The position numbers were made by a program, and so were the translations under genes. Shown piece after piece: positions 17,155-26,533 of a stretch of 64,000 nt of DNA (position 1 is the stretch's first letter; each line of letters starts with the position of its first letter). Location: positions 18,627 to 82,626 of the forward strand of contig JAVBOY010000029.1 in assembly GCA_031550085.1 (NCBI GenBank), written 5' to 3'. Source of the stretch: UBA4417 sp031550085. Lineage in GTDB: Bacteria; Bacteroidota; Bacteroidia; Bacteroidales; UBA4417. A model generated the notes under the pieces. It was not told the origin of the DNA, did not search any database, and worked only from the letters and a program-made list of their open reading frames with translations.

Positions 17155-18033
17155 TTATTGAATGGGAATGTAAATTTCGGTTTTTAATTTTTCAGGTTCT
17201 GTGGAGTCCGGATTGTTTCCATATTTTTCGAACATCGGCACATTGCGCAATTCACAACCGCTTTCAGGCAACCATTGTGAAAAAATGGTATCGTAAACGA
17301 GCCCTAAATTGCTGTAAGGACCTTGATAGAGAAAAACCGCATATTGGCCGCCCGCTATTTCTTTCACGCCGATTTCCCCTTTGGGTTGAGCGGGTTTGTG
17401 AATAACCAGGCAAACATCGGAACGCAATTTCTCTGATTCGGTTATGTTAGGGTCGTCGTGGTAAATGCCAATGTGTTCGATGCCGGCTGAAAACAGCCTT
17501 TGTTCTTTTACAAAATTCCAAAGCCGTCCCCAGGTTCCCGCAAAATCAAGATCGGCATATTTTCCGGTCAAGCGGATGTAAATGGCATTTTTGGTTTCCA
17601 GCTCCCGGATTTTAGGAGCTTTTAAATTCAATGGGATGTTTACGGTGGTAGATTTCATAATAATGGTGTGATTTTTATCCGCCCGGTATGCGGCGGGCGA
17701 TAAGTTGTAAAATTGTTTAAAGGCTTTGGACAAGGAGGAGGGCACTTCATAGCCGACATGGTAAGCAATGGCTTCTATGGGAGTTTCGCTGTAGCGAAGC
17801 AAACGGGCGGCGGTTTCCACACGGATCCGCGTAATGTAAGCGGCCAGGGTTTCTTGTTGAAAGGCTTTGAAAATCCGGTGAAAATGGAAAGGCGAGAAAT
17901 GCGAGATTTCCGAAAGCTTTTCCAGATTCATGGATTCGTCCAAATGGTTATTGATGTATTCCATCACCCGGTTGATACGCTTTACATACTCATCCCGGGT
18001 CGAGGTTTTTACAATTGCTGTTTTTTCTTTCAT
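17155..18033 (-). CDS. AraC-family regulator with C-terminal GyrI-like domain
   Basis: 292-residue one-component regulator. Residues 15-115 are an AraC double helix-turn-helix (RINRVMEYINNHLDESMNLEKL, FSPFHFHRIFKAF, VGYEVPSSLSKAFKQFYNLSPAAYR). From about 130 a GyrI effector-binding domain follows (IREL..KNAIYIRLTGKY, ending LKTEIYIPIQ). The order HTH first, ligand domain second matches Rob/SoxS-type fusions. TACCTTTG on the minus strand (18045-18038) ends only 5 nt from the start codon, so the mRNA may be leaderless. A paralogue lies at 55973-56917. Target genes unknown; the adjacent GyrI protein is a likely partner. Confidence 0.88.
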   Translation of the reverse strand: MKEKTAIVKTSTRDEYVKRINRVMEYINNHLDESMNLEKLSEISHFSPFHFHRIFKAFQQETLAAYITRIRVETAARLLRYSETPIEAIAYHVGYEVPSSLSKAFKQFYNLSPAAYRADKNHTIIMKSTTVNIPLNLKAPKIRELETKNAIYIRLTGKYADLDFAGTWGRLWNFVKEQRLFSAGIEHIGIYHDDPNITESEKLRSDVCLVIHKPAQPKGEIGVKEIAGGQYAVFLYQGPYSNLGLVYDTIFSQWLPESGCELRNVPMFEKYGNNPDSTEPEKLKTEIYIPIQ

Positions 18034-18101
18034 GAAGCAAAGGTAAACCGGCTCATAAAATTTTGGTTTTCCTGGCTTGCTATTTTGTAAACAACAAGAT
18101 T

Positions 18102-18974
18102 TTAAAATATAGACAATTGATTATCAACCGGTTTTTTGTAAAACTGCATGCGGGTTTCCAATCCCAATTTGTGACAAGTTTCATAAAACCGGTCATACAA
18201 CAGTTGACTCTTTGGGGAGTTGCATTCGTATTGGTTTGCAAACTGTTGCTGGTATTGTTCTTTTAAGCCGGGAAAAATACGGTCCAAAGCCGAATAAAAG
18301 TATTCCCGGGAACCTTTGCGCAAGGTTACACCAAACATCGGAACCACGTACGAAGCGCCACAGTCTTTGGCCTGTCTTAAAAGCGTTTCCGTGTTTTCGT
18401 ACGTATCATTGATAAAAGGCAATACGGGCATGAGTAGGAGGCCCGTATAAATTCCTTTTTCTGCCAAAAAACGCAGGGCTTCAAAACGTTGAGAGGAAGA
18501 AGGTGCGTGTGGTTCAATCCGCTGTGAAAGTGCATCGCTTGCTGCCGTGATGGAAAAACTTACGGCCGCATAGGTTTTTGAAAGCTCCTGCAACACATCG
18601 GCATCGCGGGTTACCAAATTGCTTTTGGTGATGATGTGCACGGGAAACTTTTCAGATTCAATAATTTGCAAGGCTTTCCGGCAGATTTGCAATCCGGCTT
18701 CAACGGGCATGTAAGGATCATTCATCGAACCCGTACCGATGGTCGCTTTGTTTTTGCGTTTGGGGAGCAGTTCTTTCTTTAAAAGTTCCAGCGCATTTTT
18801 CTTAACCGAAATGGTTGAGATATCGCCAATGCCGTAACATTCGCTTCGCGTATCGCAATAAATACAACCGTGCTGGCATCCGCGGTAAAGGTTCATGTTG
18901 TAAGCAATGCCAAAAAAAGGATCGTCGCCCCGGAGTTTCGACAGAATGCTTTTTGCTTCAACATAGCGGATCAT
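18102..18974 (-). CDS. Radical SAM protein of the SplB-like / Rv2578c type
   Basis: 290-residue radical SAM enzyme. The [4Fe-4S]/SAM motif is C33xxxC37xxC40 (RGCQHGCIYCDTRSE). GTGSMNDPYMPVE and VHIITKSNLVTRD are characteristic of the spore-photoproduct-lyase-related group found in non-sporulating bacteria, whose substrate is unknown. DNA repair has been proposed for relatives, but the sequence does not prove it. The gene is single, divergent from the esterase gene. Confidence 0.85.
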   Translation of the reverse strand: MIRYVEAKSILSKLRGDDPFFGIAYNMNLYRGCQHGCIYCDTRSECYGIGDISTISVKKNALELLKKELLPKRKNKATIGTGSMNDPYMPVEAGLQICRKALQIIESEKFPVHIITKSNLVTRDADVLQELSKTYAAVSFSITAASDALSQRIEPHAPSSSQRFEALRFLAEKGIYTGLLLMPVLPFINDTYENTETLLRQAKDCGASYVVPMFGVTLRKGSREYFYSALDRIFPGLKEQYQQQFANQYECNSPKSQLLYDRFYETCHKLGLETRMQFYKKPVDNQLSIF

Positions 18975-19085
18975 GGGCAGGAAATTTTAGCGAAATAAAC
19001 TACAAAGAAACGTTTTTTACACATACGTATTTCCTGCGGCCTTTGTGTTTCCCTGTTTGGCGCTCTAAAAATCCGGTGCTGAATT

Positions 19086-19114
19086 TTGTCCGGTCTTTGT
19101 TTTTAGTAGCTTTG
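19086..19114 (+). promoter_or_regulatory. Promoter of the alpha/beta hydrolase gene
   Basis: TTG 19086-19088, 18-nt spacer, TAGCTTTG 19107-19114; close match to the Bacteroidetes consensus, with about 25 nt of leader before ATG 19144. Confidence 0.75.
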
Positions 19115-19143
19115 TACGGTTTCACAATCGATGTTGGTGTTTT

Positions 19144-19911
19144 ATGGAGCTTTCTTATTCCCAATTTGGCACAGGCCCGGCCATGATCATTCTTCACGGG
19201 CTTTTTGGGCAGCGTGACAACTGGTTAACGATTGCCCGGATTTTTTCGTCCGACTATTCCGTATACCTTCCCGATGCCCGAAATCATGGACAATCTCCGC
19301 ATTCCGATGAATTTTCGATTCCGTTCATGTGTGCGGACTTGTACGAATTTATGAACCTCCACCGGATTGAAAAAACCATTTTGATCGGCCATTCCATGGG
19401 AGGCAAGGTGGTCCTGGATTTTGTGGTGAAATATCCGGAGCGGGTTGAAAAATTAATTATTATAGACATTGCTCCGAGGGCCTATGAAGACCGTGCGGAG
19501 CACCGGCAAGTGCTGGAGGTCATGCAGCAACTGGATTTGAGTTTTTTCCAAACGAGAAAGCAGTTGGAAGAAGCGTTGAGGAACCAGCTTCCGGAAAAGC
19601 TGGTACAATTGGCGTTAAAAAACAGTTATTACAAGTTGCCGAATGTGCTGGATTGGAAGCTGAATGTGGATGGCATTAGCAAAAATATGCCGCTTTTACT
19701 GGAAGAAGTTCTTATTGAGAAAAGTATTCCGGTGCCGGCTTTATGGATCCGGGGTGGTTTGTCGGATTTTGTTTCGGAGGCAGACGAAGTTTTTCTGCGG
19801 CAAAAATTTACCCGCTTGGAAATCAGAACCATTCAAGGAGCCTCGCATTGGGTTCATGCCGACAAACCCAACGAACTGGTGGCTGAAATCAAAAATTTTT
19901 TAAATCGATAG
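19144..19911 (+). CDS. Alpha/beta hydrolase, YbfF-like esterase
   Basis: 255-residue cytoplasmic serine hydrolase. It has oxyanion region ILHGLFGQRDNW, DARNHGQSPHSDEF, nucleophile elbow GHSMGGK, acid region WIRGGLSDFV and catalytic His in GASHWVHADKP. The DARNHG-SPH pattern and length fit the YbfF group of short-chain or thioester hydrolases. The natural substrate is unknown. It ends 5 bp before convergent hemD with no hairpin between them. Confidence 0.88.
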   Translation: MELSYSQFGTGPAMIILHGLFGQRDNWLTIARIFSSDYSVYLPDARNHGQSPHSDEFSIPFMCADLYEFMNLHRIEKTILIGHSMGGKVVLDFVVKYPERVEKLIIIDIAPRAYEDRAEHRQVLEVMQQLDLSFFQTRKQLEEALRNQLPEKLVQLALKNSYYKLPNVLDWKLNVDGISKNMPLLLEEVLIEKSIPVPALWIRGGLSDFVSEADEVFLRQKFTRLEIRTIQGASHWVHADKPNELVAEIKNFLNR

Positions 19912-19916
19912 GATTC

Positions 19917-20669
19917 TTATCGCTTGTTGCTTTTTGCCAGAAACTGGTCGAGAGCCATGGTCATGGATGGCGCTGTTTTGGTGGGCGCGGTAATGGCGAC
20001 GGTTAATCCGGCTTCTATAGCGGCTTCGGCTGTTGTCGATCCGAACGTAGCAATCAGTTTTTCACCTTGTTTGAAATCGGGATAGCTTTGGAATAAGGCA
20101 CGGATGCCATTGGGGCTGAACATCACAATCATGTCGTATTTGTTGACGTCTATATGCGCTTTCAGATCGTCTAAAACCGTGCGGTATAAAATGGCTTCTT
20201 TGTTGACGATTTTTGCAGCATCAAGGGCAACGGACAGTTCCTTATTTCCGGCATCGGAACACGGAATTAAAAACTTTTCCGCTTTGTGTTTTTTGATTAA
20301 TTCCAAAAGCTGTTGTGTATCTTGCTCTGCATGGAAAATTTTGCGTTTCCGGAATTGAACGTATTTCTGCAGGTAAAAGGCGATGGCATCTGAAATGCAA
20401 AAATATTTCATCGTTTCGGGAATCTCAACACGTACCTCTTTCGCCATTTGAAAAAAGTGGTCAACGGCATGTTTGCTATTAAAAATAATAGCCGTGTACT
20501 CATTGATGTAAATTTTTGCATCACGAAATTCACGGGCGGTAAGACCTTCAATTCTAAAAAACTTGTGAAAGTCAATGTTTACGGAATACTTTTTAATCAA
20601 ATCCCCGTAAGGCGATTTTTCAAGTTCTGTTGGTACCGGTTGAGATACAAGTATATTTCTTATTTTCAA
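19917..20669 (-). CDS. hemD: Uroporphyrinogen-III synthase
   Basis: Cyclises hydroxymethylbilane to uroporphyrinogen III in tetrapyrrole synthesis. 250 residues with the diffuse but recognisable HemD pattern: ILVSQP at the start, YTAIIFNSKHAVDHFF (first lobe), KFLIPCSDAGNKEL (linker to second lobe), DMIVMFSPNGIRALF and IATFGSTTAEAAIEAGL near the end. The pairing with an upstream DUF4271 membrane gene, 40 bp away, is a conserved arrangement in Bacteroidetes and supports the call. Confidence 0.88.
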   Translation of the reverse strand: MKIRNILVSQPVPTELEKSPYGDLIKKYSVNIDFHKFFRIEGLTAREFRDAKIYINEYTAIIFNSKHAVDHFFQMAKEVRVEIPETMKYFCISDAIAFYLQKYVQFRKRKIFHAEQDTQQLLELIKKHKAEKFLIPCSDAGNKELSVALDAAKIVNKEAILYRTVLDDLKAHIDVNKYDMIVMFSPNGIRALFQSYPDFKQGEKLIATFGSTTAEAAIEAGLTVAITAPTKTAPSMTMALDQFLAKSNKR

Positions 20670-20709
20670 GGTACTTAAGTTTTTCGAGACAACCTAGGCC
20701 GCAGAACCG

Positions 20710-21690
20710 TTACATGACAACCGTAATTGTTTTCAGTAACAATGCAAGCGGCAGAATTTCAAGGGTGCAAAGGTACAAAAATAAATACAAAGGATTGTAT
20801 CGTTTTTCCGAAAAACCCAAGGCAACATTCTTGAAAAATTTGTAAACAACCAAAATGACGGTAATTGAGATGCAAAATTCCAAAAAGAAAACCGAGTTTT
20901 GGAAGAAGTAAATGGTTAAAAGCGGGAAAGCGATAATGCCGATAATATGGTTAAATACCAAGGTGTTAAGCCGGTATGCATGGGTTTCTTTTTCGGTTTT
21001 AAAGATCTTGCCGATCAGAAGCTCCAGGCCGGTTTTAAGGATCCGGTAAGAAAACATGATTCCGGCGATCGCCAAAAACGACAAAAAACCATTTTCGGGG
21101 AAAAACGTGAAATGAAAGAAGACTTGAATCGATTTGTAAATCAAATAGGAAATGGCGCCCAAATAAATAAATGACAGGGCAAAGCGGATGGGTTCGGCAA
21201 ATAGGTTTCCGTCCCGTTCCAGGATGGTTGTTTGGCGCGGTAAAAAAGCCGAACGAAAAATCTGCTGCAAACGTTTTGAAAAATTCCACTGTACCCAGGT
21301 AAAAATTCCGAACGCCAAAAACAATAAAATGACGAACCAGCCTTCGGGTTGGGACTGGAAAAGTTTTGCATCCAGTGTTTTTGCTTTCAAACCATGTCCT
21401 GTAAACATGGATTTTACGAATACCGGCTCCTCTTTCGATTCTTTGAATGAGGCTGAATCTGCATGACTGATTGCAAAAGGGGGGGGAAACGTAAGAAAAA
21501 CAGGATTTGCCGAATCATGGATTGTTTTTTGACTGTAAGGAAGTCCGTGGGTATATAGAAAGATGGTATCGGAGTCCTGCAACTTTTGGGGTTTAGCGAC
21601 AGAGCCGACAAAAGGAACCTGCGAACCGGAATGGAATTCCTGGTTCACGATTGTTTTCTTGGACAAAGTATCGGCTTGCAACGCTAACAT
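20710..21690 (-). CDS. DUF4271 integral membrane protein
   Basis: Bacteroidetes-specific membrane protein of unknown role, regularly found beside hemD. The N-terminal about 110 residues are hydrophilic. From LFLAFGIFTWVQW onward there are about six TM helices (FALSFIYLGAISYLIY, FLSFLAIAGIMFSY, IIGIIAFPLLTIYFF, ISITVILVVYKFF, LYLFLYLCTLEILPLALL). TACTTTTG on the minus strand (21726-21719) gives a promoter. The frame extends to a GTG at 21702, while ATG 21690 (MLALQADTL) is chosen; either leaves a short leader. A link to heme or respiratory membrane assembly is only suggested by context. Confidence 0.8.
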   Translation of the reverse strand: MLALQADTLSKKTIVNQEFHSGSQVPFVGSVAKPQKLQDSDTIFLYTHGLPYSQKTIHDSANPVFLTFPPPFAISHADSASFKESKEEPVFVKSMFTGHGLKAKTLDAKLFQSQPEGWFVILLFLAFGIFTWVQWNFSKRLQQIFRSAFLPRQTTILERDGNLFAEPIRFALSFIYLGAISYLIYKSIQVFFHFTFFPENGFLSFLAIAGIMFSYRILKTGLELLIGKIFKTEKETHAYRLNTLVFNHIIGIIAFPLLTIYFFQNSVFFLEFCISITVILVVYKFFKNVALGFSEKRYNPLYLFLYLCTLEILPLALLLKTITVVM

Positions 21691-21746
21691 GGGTATCCTC
21701 ACTCGAAAAAGAGTGGTGCAAAAGTAAGGGAACTTTTAGGTTGATT

Positions 21747-23528
21747 TTAATCGGAACCGATTTTTTTATTGAACAGCCTTACAATACGGTCTTTGTATCG
21801 TTCATTGATAATGACGCGGCGCAATTTCAAAGAGGCTGTCAACTCTCCGGTTTCAACGTTCCATTCCGTATCTAAAAGTTCGTAAGAGCGGATTTGTTCG
21901 GCGGAGCCCAACAACTTGTTGTATTTGTCAACTTCTTTTTGAATCCGCTTCTGGATTATTTTATTGAAAACCAGGTCCTTGTTATCCGAAAATGAAATGC
22001 GCCTTTGAGCGCACCATTCCTTGAGGTAAGTAAAATCGGGAATGATCAAAGCTCCGACATAACGCTCGTTTTCTCCCAATACAATGAGATTATCGATAAA
22101 AGGAGACTCTTTAAATTTGGTTTCAACAACTTCCGGATTGATGTATTTCCCGAACGACGATTTGAATAATAACTTTTTTCGTCCTGTGATTTTAAGCTGT
22201 CCTTCAGGCTCTACCTTCCCTAAATCGCCGGTGTGGAACCAACCTTCCGAGTCAATTACTTCTGCGGTAAGTTCCGGATCTTTAAAATAACCTTGCATCA
22301 CGCAGGGGCCTTTGCATAAAATTTCACCGTCATCATCAATCCTCACTTCGGCAAATCGGATGGGTTGGCCTACAGTTCCAAACTTGAATCCGTTTTTGTC
22401 GAAACTGTTCACGGCAATAACCGGGGAAGTTTCCGTTAATCCGTATCCTTCCAAAACCGGTACCCCTGCTGCCCAATAGATTTTTGCCAAGCGGGGCGGG
22501 ATGGCTGCACCTCCCGAAACGACAATTTTCACATTTCCTCCCAAGGCGGCTTTCCATTTGTCGAACACAAGTTTGCGTGCCAATTGCAATTGCAGGTTAT
22601 ACCCCAAACGCTTTTTATTCGAGATTTCATAATGAAAACCGAGATTTACAGCCCAAAAGAAAATGCCTTTCTGGTACCAGGGCAATTTCTGTCCCGTAGC
22701 AATAATTTTGTCGTATATTTTTTCCAAAAGACGGGGAACCATGGTCATGATTTCAGGCCGGACTTCTTTTGCCGTTTCGGCAGCCAAAACCGGGCTTTCC
22801 GCATAGTAGATCGAATAACCCAAATAATGATATAAATAAACGATCATGCGTTCGTACACATGGCTTAAAGGCAAGAAACTCAGAGCTCTAGCAATTTCTT
22901 CGTGAGACGGAATATGCTGAACCGCAAAAACGTTGCAAAGAATGTTTTTATGGGAAAGCATGACTCCTTTTGACATTCCGGTTGTTCCCGAAGTGTAAAT
23001 AATGGTCGCAATATCCTCTTCGCGGATTGTCCGTTTGATTTCATCCACTTTTTCGGGTTGGGGATTTGCTTTCCCCAGTTCCAATAGTTCGCGAAAGGGT
23101 TTGCAACCTTCAATTTCTTTGAACGTGAAGACCTGTTCAATGGAAGTTTCCGGTAAAATGGGTTCGATTTTCCGATAGGAGTCTTTGCCTGAAACGACCA
23201 GAATCTTTGATTCGGAATGTTTTAGAATATAGTGGTATTCTTCCGCTGCAATGTTGGGATAAAGCGGCACGTGTATAGCGCCGATCTGCATAATGCCCAT
23301 ATCCATGAAATTCCATTCCGAACGGCTGGCAGAAATGGTTGCTACTTTATCGCCGGGTTTTATCCCCAAAGAGAGCAATGCATAACTGACGTTGTTGGCC
23401 GCTTCTATGTACTGATCAATGGAATAGTAAGTCCATTGACCGTTTTCTTTGTGCGCCAGCATATCCTTCTTTGGCTTATATGCCTTTTTGGAATGAGCCA
23501 GCAAATCGAATAAGCGGGTTACTTCCAT
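21747..23528 (-). CDS. Long-chain fatty acid-CoA ligase
   Basis: Membrane-associated AMP-forming ligase that activates free fatty acids to acyl-CoA. 593 residues of the FadD15/FAA1-like type. AMP-binding motif TIIYTSGTTGMSKGVMLSH, linker LEGYGLTETSPVIAV, GWFHTGDLG, and C-terminal hinge ITGRKKLLFKSSFGKYINPEVVE are all intact. No other beta-oxidation gene is adjacent. Physiological role (exogenous fatty acid recycling or phospholipid supply) cannot be decided here. Confidence 0.92.
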   Translation of the reverse strand: MEVTRLFDLLAHSKKAYKPKKDMLAHKENGQWTYYSIDQYIEAANNVSYALLSLGIKPGDKVATISASRSEWNFMDMGIMQIGAIHVPLYPNIAAEEYHYILKHSESKILVVSGKDSYRKIEPILPETSIEQVFTFKEIEGCKPFRELLELGKANPQPEKVDEIKRTIREEDIATIIYTSGTTGMSKGVMLSHKNILCNVFAVQHIPSHEEIARALSFLPLSHVYERMIVYLYHYLGYSIYYAESPVLAAETAKEVRPEIMTMVPRLLEKIYDKIIATGQKLPWYQKGIFFWAVNLGFHYEISNKKRLGYNLQLQLARKLVFDKWKAALGGNVKIVVSGGAAIPPRLAKIYWAAGVPVLEGYGLTETSPVIAVNSFDKNGFKFGTVGQPIRFAEVRIDDDGEILCKGPCVMQGYFKDPELTAEVIDSEGWFHTGDLGKVEPEGQLKITGRKKLLFKSSFGKYINPEVVETKFKESPFIDNLIVLGENERYVGALIIPDFTYLKEWCAQRRISFSDNKDLVFNKIIQKRIQKEVDKYNKLLGSAEQIRSYELLDTEWNVETGELTASLKLRRVIINERYKDRIVRLFNKKIGSD

Positions 23529-23583
23529 CCTGTTAACTTTTGAACGATAATAAAACTTACGAATAAGTTAAATGTTTGAAAGG

Positions 23584-24336
23584 TCACTTTTTATAATGAT
23601 AAGCGGGAGCAGCCTGTGCAACCGGCATAATCGTGAGATCGTTGATATTGACGTGTTGCGGAAGGTTGACAATCCATGAAACGGCGTTGGCAATATCATA
23701 AGCCGAGAGCGGTTGATAGCCACTATAAACGGTGTCTGCCAGTGCTTTATCTCCTTTGAAACGAACATCCGAGAATTCGGTTTCTACCGCTCCCGGACAC
23801 ACCTGCGAAACTTTAATTCCGTGTTCGAGCAAATCGATCCGCATGCCTTGGGTAAGCGCATCGACAGCGAACTTGGTGGCGCAATACACATTCCCTTTCG
23901 GATAAACCAGTTTGCCGGCAATGGATCCGATGTTTATGATGTGCCCTTTTTTGCGAGCTGCCATTCCGGGCGAAACGGCGCGGGTGATGTACAAAAGTCC
24001 TTTCAGGTTGGTATCGATCATTTGGTCCCAATCATCAATGGATCCTTCTTGGATAAAATCCAATCCGGCCGCCAACCCGGCATTGTTCAGTAGAACATCG
24101 ATGGACTTCCACCGCTCGGGAAGTTGTTCGATGGCGGTTTTTACCGCTTCCCGGTTGCGGATATCGAAACACAAAGGAAGGATTTCAATTTGAAACTTAT
24201 TTTTCAATTGGTTGGTAAAATCCGACAGCCGGTCCTCGCGGCGGCCGGTCAGGATTAAATCATGCTTTTGTCCGGCAAATATTTCGGCTGCAGCACGACC
24301 AATTCCGGAAGTTGCACCTGTAATGAGAATAATCAT
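23584..24336 (-). CDS. SDR-family NADP-dependent oxidoreductase, YdfG-like
   Basis: 250-residue classical short-chain dehydrogenase. Seen: cofactor motif TGATSGIGRA, NADP-type TGRREDRL, NNAGLAAG, catalytic Ser in NIGSIAGK and YxxxK in YCATKFAVDA. It is closest in pattern to YdfG-type 3-hydroxy acid/serine dehydrogenases, but the substrate is not determined by sequence. It lies between the acyl-CoA ligase (55 bp downstream) and deoD (26 bp upstream), all minus strand, so these may be cotranscribed. Confidence 0.88.
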   Translation of the reverse strand: MIILITGATSGIGRAAAEIFAGQKHDLILTGRREDRLSDFTNQLKNKFQIEILPLCFDIRNREAVKTAIEQLPERWKSIDVLLNNAGLAAGLDFIQEGSIDDWDQMIDTNLKGLLYITRAVSPGMAARKKGHIINIGSIAGKLVYPKGNVYCATKFAVDALTQGMRIDLLEHGIKVSQVCPGAVETEFSDVRFKGDKALADTVYSGYQPLSAYDIANAVSWIVNLPQHVNINDLTIMPVAQAAPAYHYKK

Positions 24337-24362
24337 GGTTCGACGTTGGGTTAAAAAATTAT

Positions 24363-25070
24363 TTATTCGGCAAGGCTTAAAGCCAATTCAACCATTGAAT
24401 TAAACGTAGATTGCCGTTCTCCGGCCGAAAGGGCTTCTTTGGTCAGCAGATGGTCGCTTACGGTGAGCAATGTTAAAGCATTGAATTTTAAGCGGGCGGC
24501 CAATGTATACAATCCGGCTGCTTCCATTTCCACCGCCAAAACACCGTACCGGCGCCATTTTTCGTATACATCGCCCAAGGCCGGGTCGTCATAAAAAACA
24601 TCGCTCGAAAGAATGTTGCCGGCTTTTACAGTCAATCCCATTTTTTTTGCGTTTTCGGCAGCGCGTACAGCCAATTCGAAGGTAGCGATCGGCGCGAAAC
24701 TCCCGCCTTCGAAATGGCGCGAAACCGCGTGCGAGTCAGTCGATGCACCGACAGCTAAAATCAAATCACGAATTTGAACCGAATCCACCAATGCACCGCA
24801 ACTTCCAACGCGGATAATGGTTTTTACGTGATATTGGCTGGCCAGTTCGTTAACATAAATCATGTGGGACGGGATCCCCATTCCGGAACCTTGCACCGAT
24901 ACCCGTTTCCCTTTGTAAAGGCCCGTGAATCCCAACATACCGCGTATTTGATTATAGCAGACAGGATTTTCCAAGAAATTCTCGGCTATATACTTTGCAC
25001 GCATCGGGTCACCCGGCAGCAGCATAAAATCTGCGATCTCACCTTCTTTTGCTCCAATATGTATACTCAT
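24363..25070 (-). CDS. deoD: Purine-nucleoside phosphorylase, DeoD type
   Basis: Cleaves purine (deoxy)nucleosides to base and (deoxy)ribose-1-phosphate in nucleoside salvage. 235 residues, the length of hexameric bacterial DeoD. Seen: start MSIHIGAKEGEIADFMLLPGDP, phosphate-binding RVGSCGAL, active-site VEMEAAGLY and TVSDHLL. All family residues appear intact. It lies 107 bp downstream of fabD in the same direction; no promoter is evident between them. Confidence 0.95.
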   Translation of the reverse strand: MSIHIGAKEGEIADFMLLPGDPMRAKYIAENFLENPVCYNQIRGMLGFTGLYKGKRVSVQGSGMGIPSHMIYVNELASQYHVKTIIRVGSCGALVDSVQIRDLILAVGASTDSHAVSRHFEGGSFAPIATFELAVRAAENAKKMGLTVKAGNILSSDVFYDDPALGDVYEKWRRYGVLAVEMEAAGLYTLAARLKFNALTLLTVSDHLLTKEALSAGERQSTFNSMVELALSLAE

Positions 25071-25177
25071 TTCGCAATAATTACAATTGAATAATAAAAA
25101 AACTGGTTTCCTGGTAATTTGGATATTTGGAAATGCGAAAATAAAAAAAGGAATTCAATTTTCGGTTTTTCAAGTGA

Positions 25178-26056
25178 TTAAATTCCACTTGTTTCCACCT
25201 CGGGGGCGATTTTCTTAACCAATCCTTGCAATACATTGCCGGGGCCGAATTCGGTGAAATTCGTTGCGCCGTCGGCAACCATATTTTGCACGCTTTGTGT
25301 CCAACGAACAGGAGAGGTTAACTGTGCAATCAGGTTCGCTTTTATTTGATCCGGATCGGTGTAAGGTTTCCCGTCGACATTTTGATATACCGGACAAATC
25401 GGTGTTTGGAATTGCGTGGCTTCAATGGCAGCAGCCAACTCAACCCGTGCCGGCTCCATCAAAGGCGAGTGAAAGGCACCACCTACTTTTAGGGGTAACG
25501 CACGCTTGGCTCCGGCCGCTTTGAGCGCTTCACAGGCCAATTCGACGCCCTTTATGGATCCTGAAATAACCAGTTGACCCGGGCTGTTGTAGTTCGCGGC
25601 GACCACGATTTCGGGAATGGATTCCAACGTTTTTTCGACAACGGCATCATCCAGTCCGAGGATTGCAGCCATCGTAGAAGGCTCTTTTTCGCAGGCTTTC
25701 TGCATGGCCATGGCACGGGCATACACAAGCTTCAAAGCATCTTCAAAATGCAATGTTTTGTTGGCAACCAAAGCTGAGAATTCGCCCAAGGAATGTCCTG
25801 CTACCATATGGGGATTGAAATTTTCGCCTAACGTGAGGGCCGATATGACAGAGTGCAGAAAAATAGCCGGTTGCGTAACCTTTGTTTGGCGAAGGTCTTC
25901 ATCGGTGCCTGAAAACATCAAATCGGTGATGCGGAACCCAAGAAGGGTATTGGCGCGTTCAAACCATTCTTTTGCTTGCGGATGCTGGTCGTAAAGGTCT
26001 TTTCCCATACCGACGAATTGGGCGCCTTGCCCCGGAAATACATAAGCGTTCATCAT
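25178..26056 (-). CDS. fabD: Malonyl-CoA:ACP transacylase
   Basis: Loads malonate on acyl carrier protein for fatty acid synthesis. 292 residues: N-terminal YVFPGQGAQFVGMG, nucleophile motif GHSLGEFSAL, conserved Arg region VYARAMAMQ, catalytic His in GGAFHSPLM and closing EFGPGNVLQGL. Adjacent ATGs at 26056 and 26053 make the exact start ambiguous by one residue. A consensus promoter sits about 20 nt upstream. The gene is not clustered with other fab genes. Confidence 0.95.
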   Translation of the reverse strand: MMNAYVFPGQGAQFVGMGKDLYDQHPQAKEWFERANTLLGFRITDLMFSGTDEDLRQTKVTQPAIFLHSVISALTLGENFNPHMVAGHSLGEFSALVANKTLHFEDALKLVYARAMAMQKACEKEPSTMAAILGLDDAVVEKTLESIPEIVVAANYNSPGQLVISGSIKGVELACEALKAAGAKRALPLKVGGAFHSPLMEPARVELAAAIEATQFQTPICPVYQNVDGKPYTDPDQIKANLIAQLTSPVRWTQSVQNMVADGATNFTEFGPGNVLQGLVKKIAPEVETSGI

Positions 26057-26533
26057 ATTGAGGTTGTGTTAAAAAATGGTGGCAAAAGTACGGATTCTTG
26101 TCTAAGGATGCAAAAACAGGCCGTAAATGTTTCGAAACAAGCGAATTAGTTGCCCCAGTTTCATGGAAATGCACATTGGACAGGCGAACGTTTCGCGCTA
26201 AAATCTCAACAAAATCAATTTACGATGTTCACGAAGCATTTTCCCAAAACTTTTTACGGGGGAAAGGTGCGGTTATTTGAAATAATTCATAACATTGCAA
26301 TCAAAATGTTGTTATTTACTACAACGTTTTGCTTTGAACGGAGATTTTATTTGATGACAAACGGCGTTCCCCAAATGCTGTGTTGATTTATCAAATAGAA
26401 TTTTTGGAAATACGCTTTCCGGGTATATGGCATAAAGGAAAATGTACCCCGTGGTTTTGCAGCAAAAGACAATTTTTATCTTTCGATTTTAATCCAAGTG
26501 TAATACTATCCAATTTTTTAAAATAATCATTCG
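26057..26533. other. 477-bp divergent intergenic region, fabD / pepT
   Basis: No supported gene. It contains the fabD promoter (26083-26113) and an 11-bp imperfect hairpin (26302-26312 with 26321-26331, one G-U) of unknown role. No clear promoter is visible for pepT; TATCTTTC near 26478 is one mismatch from consensus. Confidence 0.6.
26083..26113 (-). promoter_or_regulatory. fabD promoter
   Basis: On the minus strand: TTG (26113-26111), 20-nt spacer, TACTTTTG (26090-26083). The predicted leader is about 20-25 nt. Confidence 0.75.
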
